A DNA stretch of 64,000 bases from contig JAMKCH010001667.1 in the NCBI GenBank assembly GCA_023653785.1, positions 124,001 through 188,000 on the forward strand. Direction: 5' to 3'. The DNA is from Ophioderma brevispina. Taxonomy: Eukaryota; Echinodermata; Ophiuroidea; Amphilepidida; Ophiodermatidae. How positions within the stretch are numbered: position 1 is the first letter of the stretch; every line of letters begins with the position of its first letter. The position numbers were made by a program, and so were the translations under genes. The notes below the pieces were generated by a model. That model saw only the letters and a list, made by a program, of their open reading frames with translations. It did not search any database and was not told the origin of the DNA. Shown here one piece after another: positions 28,701 to 40,700 of the stretch.

Positions 28701-31700
28701 AGTACCTCAATGACAATCCACCATGTTCTCCCACGCTGATCGCTATGTGGTGTTATCAAAAGAAAGCAGCCCGTATGTTGATTTGTACTGAAGTTGGCTG
28801 GCTCACGATCCTGACAGTGGACTCAATGGGGAGATCGTGTTTTCTATCAGCCGAGGTTAGTGTATGGTCAGAATATGAAGTGATGCCATTGTTGTTTTTG
28901 TGCTGTTATTTTGCTTGCATCTATCGGGGGAAGCTGAATTTTATGAGCTTGTGATTATAGCTGTGACATGCGTCAATACTCAGGTTGAAAAGTGCCCAAA
29001 CTGGTGTTGGCATCACATCATTCTCCTGGCTGGTATAGTATGTAAAAACCCTGGGGTCTCACATTGGGATGTAGTATGGGTATGTAGTATGGGTACCCTA
29101 CTTTTCATATCCAAAATCATTTTCTACCAAATTTTCTTAGAAACACCTCAAAAAGTAGCTGGAAATTGAGGTAAATTGCAGCTTATTTTCCAAAAATTTT
29201 CAGAAAAACTAGCTCTGGAGACACCATTTTTTGGGGCTAAAATCAGCTCAATTTTAAAATTCTGGGTGGCACATACCTACCCAAAATAAAGTTGAGGACC
29301 CCCCCCCCCCAAAAAAAAAAAAAAAAAAAAGCAAAATACTCAACAAATGTGGACAATTTTCAACTTATTTTGATTTATATGTGATCTACGTTACTTAAGC
29401 TTTCCATCCATACCAAATTTTCCATGTATTCAGAATCATGACATATTTCCTTTAAGTATATTGTCTGTCCTCACCAAATGTGCATATTAAGTATCACACT
29501 TGGCTTATATCAAAAAAGTAGCCAACACTCTGTTCTCTGAATACAGTGAGTGCCAAACAAGCTGAGAACCACAAAATTCTTGTTTTGTAGTTGCTCAGAA
29601 ACAATTTTAACCCTTTAATATTTGTTTTTACAGGAACTTCCAAATTCAGCATAGACCCCAATACTGGCATCATATCAACTGCTGCTATACTAGACAGAGA
29701 GACCCAGCAGACTTATACCTTGACCGCCGTGGCTACAGACCGAGGTTCCCCTCCCATGCAGTCGTCAATTTCTGTCATAGTTCATGTGGAGGACATCAAC
29801 GACCACACCCTCAGGCAGAAAACAGGACCTACTTATTCACAGTGGAAGAAAATACGCCACCACAGACAGAGATTGGGCAGGTCAGTGCCAAAGATCCAGA
29901 TGCCGGCGACAATGGGCGATTGTACTACAGTATCATCAATGGAAACAGCTTTGGTGTATTCGGCATCAATCGTACAACAGGTGTCATATTTCTTGTGAAT
30001 GATATCGACTATGAAATGAGCGCCACGGTATCAGCTTACCGTATTTGTCGAAGACAGTGGACGGGAACGCCAGACGACTACCATATTTGTAGACAATCAA
30101 ATGTTTGTTGACTTGAATGACAATGCACCCGAGTTCACAGAAGACCCAGTGCAATTTGCATCAGAGAAAAATATTCAATGGTAAGTTGTCTGACATTCAG
30201 TGCTCACGACGTCGATCTGCAGCGAACTGCATGGTCCGTTACAGCATCCAAACCGACCAATCAACCTTCGAAATTGACCCCGTATCCGGTGCACTCTCAC
30301 GCAACAAGTGAAATTTGGACCTGCGAACTGAAACCGATTTCCTTTTTGTGGTCCAAGCTCAAGATCAAGCCACAGTGTCTGAAGACGTAAGACCGGCACG
30401 TGTAACCGAGAGTGTTTGGTAGAGGATGAAAACTACAACCACGCCAACGTTCACGATCGAGAACGACGACTCCCCATTCAATTGAGATTAACCAATTGGA
30501 TACCCGTGTGACCCTGTAGTAGCTGTTGATGGAGATGCTGGAGAAAATGGCCGACTGATTTATGAGGTGGTGGCATGGAAATGAAGCTGCAAATTTATTG
30601 GGATTCACTAACTGTCGGGTCTATTAATATTATGAAAGTCAATGTACAGAACTGTAGAATGCCATTTTTCATGCTGTTGAACATAACATTTTCGTCCTTC
30701 CTGTGTGTACTTCTGAAAGCAGGTCTTAGGTAATTTAAGAAGTGAATGTCATGCACATGCTTTAAGCTGAAACAGATTTGTTCGCCAACATGCTGCATTA
30801 TCCCAGATTTTTGGCTACATTATATCTCTATTTCGAACAGATCTCCAATCTATGAGAATGGGGTATTTTAGGGCCCTGTATTCATTTGAGTGAGAGCACG
30901 TTATGGCAGAGGCAGTAAATCCACACCTTCTATCCAATGAATTTGGGTTCATTCCCATCAGGCCATATTCTTTTACATGCATTTGTTTCTCCAAACCATG
31001 ATCGCTCTCGCAAACTTTTCTCAGGGGTACATTGGATTCCTTCTGCCTCCTGAAAATCAGACTTATTCCTCTAAATCGTCATGGAATTACTTGGTTTATT
31101 ACTGATGTGCTCAGCAGCTAACAGTCTGATAACCCTTGTCTTACAAGTTGCATGTTATAAATACCTAAAATTAATTGGGTGAATGTTCTTATTTAAATGA
31201 ATCTGTAAAAGTAACTAGGAAAAAGAGGACATGGAGAATACTTTCATTATATATCCATTGTACTGACTTAGTTGGTTTATATTATGTTACATTTTCCTAA
31301 TGAGAGAGGCCTACGGCACTATAGGCCCCCTTCTCATATACCATGAGCATGAACGCCACTACAACCTGAACATAACAGCCTCAGACCATGGTATCTCAGC
31401 GGGTTGCTCACCATATTCGTTGTGATCAATGTTGAGGATGTAAATGCATCTCCGCACCACATTTTGAGCCCTCAGTCTATGAGATGAACATCACTGAATT
31501 TACCAGCACGACCGAAGTAGGTCAGTCACCGCTACTGTTGGTGACTCAGGTAAGCAGAAGGCCAGTTCAAGATTTGAATAAAGTAGAGAGTATCCATTAT
31601 TTTGATACCATCTTATAGCTATTAGTTCAGGTTGCTCATGATTGCCTCCAGAATTGGCCTCAGATTAATGACTACATCATCCATTTTTCACATCAAAGGA

Positions 31701-34700
31701 ACTCTTTACTCACTTACCTATAGTTGAGAAATTGAATTAAGTACATGAAATAAATGTTGTATGAACCGTCTATCTTGTAATGTACAGAGGAGTAAGTAGC
31801 GGATTTGAGAGTTAAGGGGATATTGAGTACAAACCTGGTTTGAAAAAAAATTATTGTGGGCCGCCAGCATAGCTGGCAGGACCACTTTGCAATCTGGTTT
31901 GTGTATGTGTGTATGTATGTGTCACTAAATGTTAAGTTTTTATGGAGTGGCCCACAGCTTATATTCTTTGAATATAGTGAGTGTGAAAGCCTAGAACTGC
32001 AAAATTCTGTTTTTAGTTCCAAATTTAAAACCTACAAACCTGTAATAGCACACTTAAAAGAATTACCAACTTGTGATTTTGAGCATCGTAACTTACAATA
32101 TTTATTATATGATCCCTTCATAGTTAAGCTTTTACGAGGTAGTGACATCAACACTTTCAGGCAGCTATTTTGGCAGCGCATCCAATTGTCGACTTTAAAT
32201 GTGTGTACGTAGTCAGCGCTTTCATTCAACTCTTGTGATTTACTGTTAAAGCACTGAATGTCACACTGGCATCACAGACTCATGAACTATATGCATTCCA
32301 TTAGTTGGACTATTCCTGTGTATCTTAATGATGATGTTATTTATTCTTTGTGTACAGGCATCAATGGTGAGATCACATATGAGATTCCACTGGGCATAGC
32401 AGGTGACAAGTTTAGTATAGACAGCTCAACAGGTGTGATAGTGACCACAGCTGAACTAGATAGGGAGATGATCAGTGCCTATGTCCTCACAGGTAAGGGA
32501 GCACTTCAAATTATACACCACTTTCCAGTGAACATTTTTTTTATGTTAGTATTCTATACTTTGTGTTGTATTGGGTCGGTTGACTTGAAGCTGGACTTGA
32601 ACGTGCTGCAACTGATTACAATTAGCCAATGATCAATTTGTAGGGTTTGATGTTATTAAATGTAGTCAAACCATTATGGACTGCAGGTTGACTGACACAA
32701 TCTGCAGTCAAACCATTGTGGACTGTAGTTTGACCGACATAATCTGCAGTCAAACCATTGTGGACTGTAGTTTGACCGACATAATCTGCAGTCAAACCAT
32801 TGTGGACTGTAGTTTGACCGACATAATATGCAGTCAAACCAATGTGGACTGTAGTTTGATCGACATAATCTGCAGTCAAACCATTGTGGACTGTAGTTTG
32901 ACCGGCACAATCTGCAGTCAAACCATTATGGACTGCAGGTTGACTGACACAATCTGCAGTCAAACCATTGTGGACTGTAGTTTGACCAACACAATCTGCA
33001 GTCAAACCATTGTGGACTGTAGTTTGACCGACATAATCTGCAGTCAAACCATTGTGGACTGTAGTTTGACCGACATAATCTGCAATCAAACCATTGTGGA
33101 CTGTAGTTTGATCCGACACAATCTGCAGTCAAACCATTACGGACTGTAGGTTGACTGACACAATCTGCAGTCAAACCATTGTGGACTGTATTTTGACCGA
33201 CACAATCTGCAGTCAAACCATTGTGGACTGTAGTTTGACCGACACAATCTGCAGTCAAACCATTGTGGACTGCAGGTTGATAAGACACTCTGTTAATAAT
33301 TTCTTATCTATTTGTAAGTCTGGTTTGCATGTATAAATCTTTAAATATAATTATGATCAGTAATCCAGAAGTAATGGTGTTTGTGAGTGTTAACATGGTG
33401 TATCCTTCTTTATGAACTGTGAAATGTTATGCAAATTGCACCTTGTTATTATCTTTACAGTGTATGCCAAGGATGGTGCTTACCCAGCACGCTATGACGT
33501 AGCCACAGTTAACATCTACGTGGCCGATGACAACGACCATTCTCCAGTGTTTGCTACTGACACGTATCCCCTGAGTCTACCTGAAAACCAGGCACCGAGT
33601 ACCTTTCACACGGTCGTAGCTCAAGACAACGATGTTGGCATTAATGCAATGCTGTCATATACTATCATAGGTATGTAGGGTTACAGAAATGGTGTACTGT
33701 TAAGTGATGATGGGTACACCATATGGAGGTTAAAGGTTGGTGTAGTTAGGTTACAGTTAAAGTGATGGAACTATATGTAACAGAATCCACCCAGACCAAA
33801 GGAGGCAATTTTGATAACTGACGTACAACCATTATCAACTACCCCAGTAATCAAGCATACAAAATCCTGCATATACTTGGTTACAAAGGTCAGAACTTTT
33901 GCAATGACAACTTTGTTTTGTTTTTCTTGCTCCCTCCTTTTGCTTGTATCTGAATTTCACATTTCTTACCTTTTAGCTTGAGTTGATCAGATCTTGGTAC
34001 ATACTAGGGTGTAGAGCAAATCTTGTTTCTCGTGTGTATAATGTCATCCACAAATCAGAGATTGCATAAAATGTATGGAATAGACAAAAAAGGATGAAGA
34101 ATGGGTAACAATTAAAGACAAAGTGTTTCTGCTTGTAAGCAAGAATGAGAATCAGCCACAATTATAAGTATCTTTCCCCCAGATCAGTAACAAGTTTTAT
34201 AATCATGAGTCAGTAAGATCCACAATTTCTTTAATTTATCTACAGATGGTAATGAGAATTCCCAGTTCCAGTTGAACCCAACTACTGGCCAGCTATCCAC
34301 CGTAGGACCACTAGACAGAGAGGAAGCCGCCGAATACAACCTCACAGTCCAAGCAAGCGATGGCGCTACTCCTCCTCGCACCAGCACCATGATAATTGCC
34401 GTAGCTGTCACAGACCAAAACGACAACGACCCCGAGTTTGAGCCGGCGTCGTATCACGAGACCATTCCCGAGAGCTTTGCCGTTGGTTCTACCGTGGTTA
34501 CCGTACATGCCTTTGATAGGGACGAGGGTATCAATGCTGAAATCCAGTATTCCATGGATAATGTCACCTTGGGATTGTTTCAGATTGATGCCAGTACTGG
34601 CCATATAACCACTGCAGGGTGTGTAGTCACTTGCTGTTCAAAATATATCTAGGATAGTGTGCATGGGCATAAACCAGTTCTGATTGGATTACTTGATTTG

Positions 34701-37700
34701 CAATGTAATGTCAGTACCTCAAATATGGCATTTGTAAAGTTTGATAAAGGTTATAAAGCATTTGTGATTGTTATAAATTATAGCATATCTTATCCAGAAG
34801 TTTTGATTAAAAAAATTATCATAATCTAAAACTCTTATGGAAATGTTCCTTAAAAGCCACTATTAGCGATTTCTGCTCATTTTTGCATTTAAATTTCTGC
34901 TTTGTGAATTGATAAATTATATCAGAATGAAGTTATTTCAGTCAAGGAGGGCCCAGTCTTGCATAGAACATACAAATAACCAGGATAATACAACTGATTA
35001 TTACAGTGTCGTCTGCTCATGATTGTATAGTTAGGCATACTATGCATACATTGTTTCTGAATTCTACTACTAACTACTATGCATGCATTGTTTCCCAATT
35101 CGGATACCTTGGTAAAAGTCAGTCTGGACATGAACACTCATCTTCATCATAATTAGTATAGTTTTGTCTTATAAGAAGCAGGGGTGTGATTCTTCAGGAT
35201 TTTTCTGATTTCAGGATTTTTAGTTTCAAAATTTTGGCAACTTTATTTAATTTCAGCCCGATTCTAGGTCAATTTTATGGTGTTTTTCAGGATTTTTTAA
35301 ACCAAATTTAGGATTTTTCCACAAAATTCAAATACACCCCTGAAGATGGTATTAACGATATTCACTTCTTACCATATTCACAATTTATTATCACATGCAT
35401 GCTTGCTAAAAAAATGCCAAACATACCAAAGTACCTACTCTTGCAGAAAATTACGAATTCAAAGAGTTGAAGAGTTCCCAAATCATGAATTAACTAAGAC
35501 TTTTGCTTTTATACAGGACCTTTGATTACGAAAGGGAAACTAGCTACACAATTGAAGTCAAGGCAACAGATGGTGGTGCCTTTGGCCCTCGCTCAGAGAA
35601 GGTACAGGTCACCATAGATATCATCGACGAGAACGACAATGCCCCTATCCTGGCTGCCATCCCAGTCCGTGCCAATATTTCCATTGGAACTGGATCGGGG
35701 GCGTATGTTACCACGGTAACTGCTGAGGATAAGGATTCTGGGGATAATGGCGAAGTAAATTTCAGGTGGGTATATCAAACTGTACATACATACATACATA
35801 CATACATACATAAATACAGGTTTGTTTATTGTACCGTTTCCTCAAGATCACAGCACTGCTGTCTTTGTAGATATCAGAAGCAGTTCACATCATCCATAAT
35901 AGCTGCTCACGAGTGCACTTCATGTTATTAACTTCATGTTTGTCCAGGTTATGTAATTAACCTTCTTTCTGTTCAACACAAAGGATTGTTTTGTGAGAGA
36001 ATGATGTTATCAGGCCTAAATTTATGGGAAGGAATTTTGTATTATGCACCCACCCTATGAATACACTGCATGTTGAAGGATGTGGTGGCAGGTTACTGAA
36101 TTCATCCCAACTTATGTGACAGGGACAGAAACTCTTGGGAATCGTAGAAGTCGTCAAATCCACGATAAGATGCGTACTTGCACTGCTCTGATGTCTTCTG
36201 CTCACAATACAAAGCATTGTGGCAAAGGGGAAGTGGTGAATTCAAAATATTACTCATTTTGAAGCAGATGTAGGTAATATGTTCGAAGTTCATCAGTTCA
36301 TCTCTTCAACTGTAGTCATCACTGATGCTACTGGGAACATTGGTGAGATTGAATCTGGCTGGCTGGCTGGTTGATTCAAGTTTGTGGGTAGCACAAATGA
36401 TACTACTGAAACAAACTGTAGACTTTCAGCTTTTTGTAACACAAAGCAAGTCATAATGAACATTTTGTATGGATATTTATTTTCAGGTTTGGCGAGACAT
36501 CCTCGGAATTCACCATTGTGGCAGACACTGGTGTGATTTTAACTCGTACTTCCATGAATACAGACATGGTGTACCGTATGGAGGTTATCGCATTTGATCT
36601 GGGAACGCCTCCACAGAGCAGTACAGGTATGTGGAGTAATTCTCTTTCATAAACACTAGCACAGATTATGAAAAAGAAAAAGATTAGAATGAGTAGAGAA
36701 AAATAGAATTAAAAAGAGCAAATAATAATAATCACCAGTTTTTATATGGCGCTTTATCCCCATAAACAGGCTCAAAGCGCTGTTGCAAATTATTATTACG
36801 TCGCCTTCAAGAAATCGTCACAATCATTTCGCTTCATCTAGGTGGCTGCTCAAAGACATGCCTTACAAGCGCACAAGCCTATCAGCACTTAAATTGTAAT
36901 ATTCCCTATAACAGCTCCCCAGATTTCGCTTGGTTCGACGAGAGAATTGAGATTAAGTATCTTGCCCAGGGACACAACACGGTGACCCCAGTGGGGCTCG
37001 AACTCACAATTTTAACGGTCTAATGATCACGAGTCCTGCGCTTTTCCACTGGACCACGCGTGCTCCACGCAACTTATTTTGAGTGTGAGATGAAACATTT
37101 TTGGTCAGCCCTATTGTACAATTTTGAACATCAATTTATTTTACCAGGCATTTCATATGACTGTCATTAAAAGCTCAAAACTCAATTTTCAAATCTTTTT
37201 CCAGGTATTGTTGAGGTACGAGTAGGTGATACACCATCAGCCACTCTGGAGTTTGCTCAGAGTGACTACGTCGCTGGCGTCGATGAAGATGAAGATGACA
37301 ACCATCAAGTCCTCGTGCTGCATGCCGAAAGAAGCGACAAAATGCCAGCATCTGTTACGTTTCGCATTGCCAGTGGCAATGAGAATAATGCCTTTGGAAT
37401 TCAACCAACATCTGATGGTGAGACTTAACAATTTTTATGGTTAAATAAATTTAATGAATGGATCCGATTCTTTCCTGACTTGTTTGTTACCAATATTTGT
37501 CATCTTTCAATGGTCATGGCAGTTTACAAGATGCATGGCATATGGAGATTAGATATTAATATCATGTTGGTATAGCTTAAAGGGCCATGGTCCTATCGCT
37601 AATAGCCTCGTTCCCAGAACCCCAAATTTTACCTGAAGTGGTCAAAATTTGGTATCAGAAGAAAGTTTTTTTTCTGATTTACCATGTGAAATCTTAGAGC

Positions 37701-40700
37701 TAAAAGATGTTGGTTTTGATGTTATGAGTGAAAATGTGCCCCATTTTTGTTGACCAATATTAATTTTACACAGTGCTCTATGGGGATTACAAAATCAAGT
37801 TTTTTGGTCTCACATTAAAACTGGTTGAAGTAATGGTGCGAAACTTTACAAATGGGGTTTTGGTGTGAAGGTCATACTATCAAGATGAAAACTAAAGTCG
37901 GGTCATCCCCCTTTAACCTACTCAGGGAAAAAAATGTTCATTGGATTTGTTTAACATGTCTTCTTGAGGGAGAAAACATCTTCTAAAAAATAAGACTGTG
38001 ATTAGGCCACTCATCTTTAAATGATTTTATACTCCCAGAAAGTAAGAGTTAATTTTAAGCAAATGAAATGAATTTTCATTAAACAGATTCTGCAGTGCTG
38101 ATTGTATCGGACTCCTCGACATTGGACTACGAGACCAACCCAACCCTGCGACTGATTGTAGAGGCTGAAGCTCCATCAGGTGGTCCTGTACCTCTGTATG
38201 GCTATGCCACAGTGAACATCAACCTTAGGGATGCGAATGACAACGCTCCACATTTTGTGCAGGAAAAGTATACAACGTCGGTTTGGGAGAGCCACAATGC
38301 TGGAATATTTGTCATACAGGTACAGCACTACTATGATATAAAGTAGCTAGGGAATAGTTCTGTTAACACTTTTATTGTTAGTTTACTCTCTACTCAGAAA
38401 CACAAGTTAAGTTTGTTGCAGTGAGTTTAGTTATCTCAAACTTTGGAATTGGGCATTTTAGGTGACTATCTTTAGTTCCAGTTGACTGTTTTAATAATAC
38501 ACAAAAAATTATATATCAAATTTCTCTGAGTCAGCCTTTAATTTTAAGATAATTCACTAACAAGTGTCTATGCCTCTGAATTCCTATGTCTATTCCTATT
38601 CCTATATCTCTTAGGTCTCAGCCACCGATGCCGACTCGGGAGCCAACAGTCAGATCCGCTACTCCATCACGTCCGGAAACGTTGACAGTGCCTTCCATCT
38701 GGATCAACTCACAGGCATCCTTACCACTAACGCCAACTTGGACCGGGAGATCCGTGATTCCTATCGACTCTCCCTGGAAGCTGTGGATGGAGGAAGCCCT
38801 CGCTTGTCGGGCACAGCATTGCTGAAGATCAGTATTGTGGACACAAACGACAACAGGCCATCCTTCCCGCCGCCAATAACAGTGACCAAGAATGAAAGTA
38901 AGTTGTCGTTTAGACTCTTTATCATGTCAAAAGGTTATACAGCTCTAAAATTAAGTGAAACATACATACTTATCTTCTTGTACTTATCTTCATAAGTAAC
39001 ATTATTTCCAAGTGATAAATGCTTGTATTTGCTTTTCCTTAAGTACATAAGAATGTGAAGTGCAACAATAACTGTGATATCCACATTATTACAAAAATTG
39101 CTTAAAATTGACATCATTTATAAAATGGATTCATTTACAGATTTAGAAGTTGGTTCAGAAATAGCCACCCTGACAGCCTCCGACGCAGACACCAACCCTT
39201 TCATCACATACAGATTTGCTCCCAGTGGTAACCCTGACATGATGTTCAGCATAGACCAATACAGCGGGACCATCACGCTTGCCGAGGCTCTGGACAGAGA
39301 AACCAGAGACCGTTATGAGGTTCTGGTGATAGCGTCCGACACGGTATACACCGATCAAAAAAAAAAAAAAAAAAAATATTTCCCAAAGATTTTAGTGATA
39401 AATGTGTGTGTTTACATTTCTTCAAGTACATTTGATATGAAGTGAAACATTTACTGTGATATATCCACATTATTACAAAAATTGCTTAAAATTGACATTT
39501 ATAAAATGGATTCATTTACAGATCTAGAAGTTGGTTCAGAAATAGCCACCCTGACAGCCTCCGACGCAGACACCAACCCCTTCATCACATACAGATTTGC
39601 ACCCAATGGTAACCCTGACATGATGTTCAGCATAGACCAATACAGCGGGACCATCACACTTGCCGAGGCTCTGGACAGAGAGAGCACAGACCGTTACGAG
39701 GTTCTGGTGATAGCGTCCGACACGGTATACACCGATCAAACCACACTGACGGTTATCGTCCAAGATGAAAATGATAACATTCCTGCATTTGACCAGCAGT
39801 CGTATCAGGTGAGTGGAAATCTAGCAGTCTTTCAGGGTAGGTAATGAGAAGATGAAATAGGGAGGAAGTGATACTCCTGACACTTCCACCGCAAAAGTTT
39901 TGGTTATGTTTTAAAGCAAGCGTTAATCACCCCCTCCCCCCCCCCCCCCCCTAAATAAAATTGGGAATTATGATCTTCTTCATAACTCTTATCCTTCTTT
40001 CTCAGTATGTTATATAAAGTTGGTTTGTTAAAATAATCGGCCCGTTAACAGTGCACAGCAGAAATACACATGAAAATATACGCAGGCCAAAATGTGATAG
40101 AGCCCCTATTGAAACCCCCCCCCCCCCCCCCCCCCCCCCCCAAAATTGGGGCTAAATTGAATTTTTCCTTCATTATATCTTCCTTTTCTTTCTATCCAGG
40201 ATTATACATGTGGTTTGTTAATATAACGCTTAGTTATGTGATGTATTTACAATGGAATAAAATAAAAAGACAGGAAAGGAATACTAACAGAGCCCCTCTC
40301 CCCCTTCCCATTATAAGGGTCTAGAGGGGACAAGGCGTAGGGTTCCGACCATACTTGACGCTAACAAACAAGGGGGGAAAAGAAGGAAGTGTATACATGA
40401 AGTCCTAGTGAGAAAGCTCAATGACAACTGCCCAGTGATGGCATCCTTACAATCAAACACCAGACCTATATGTCTAGGAGTTCTTTGTCAATTTACATTG
40501 TTGTTAAATGGATGCGGTCACAAAATGCCAACCACTTTTCTGTCATGTGAACAACAATAAGCCACAATCTGAGGTCTCATTGGTAGCCAGTTAACAATGT
40601 AACTGCCACTGTATAAATGAAACCTATTATATTCTTAAAATAAAACTATTACAGAGTATAGACTAGCCAGAGGGCACGTGTGGTCCAGTGGATCAGCGTT

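Noticed and set aside
30178..30190. Donor-like AATG|GTAAGTT inside exon 6.
   Set aside because: Cadherin sequence (FSAHDVDL and onward) continues directly after it, so it is more likely exon sequence disturbed by an indel. Only transcripts could confirm this.
32622..33336. Long repetitive open frames (up to 165 codons) on both strands.
   Set aside because: They are a by-product of a 42-bp tandem repeat with no stop codon in some frames; the intron placement between phased exons explains them.
36993..37056. A genuine tRNA gene on the minus strand.
   Set aside because: The A and B boxes are present, but the acceptor stem does not close and a SINE body follows.
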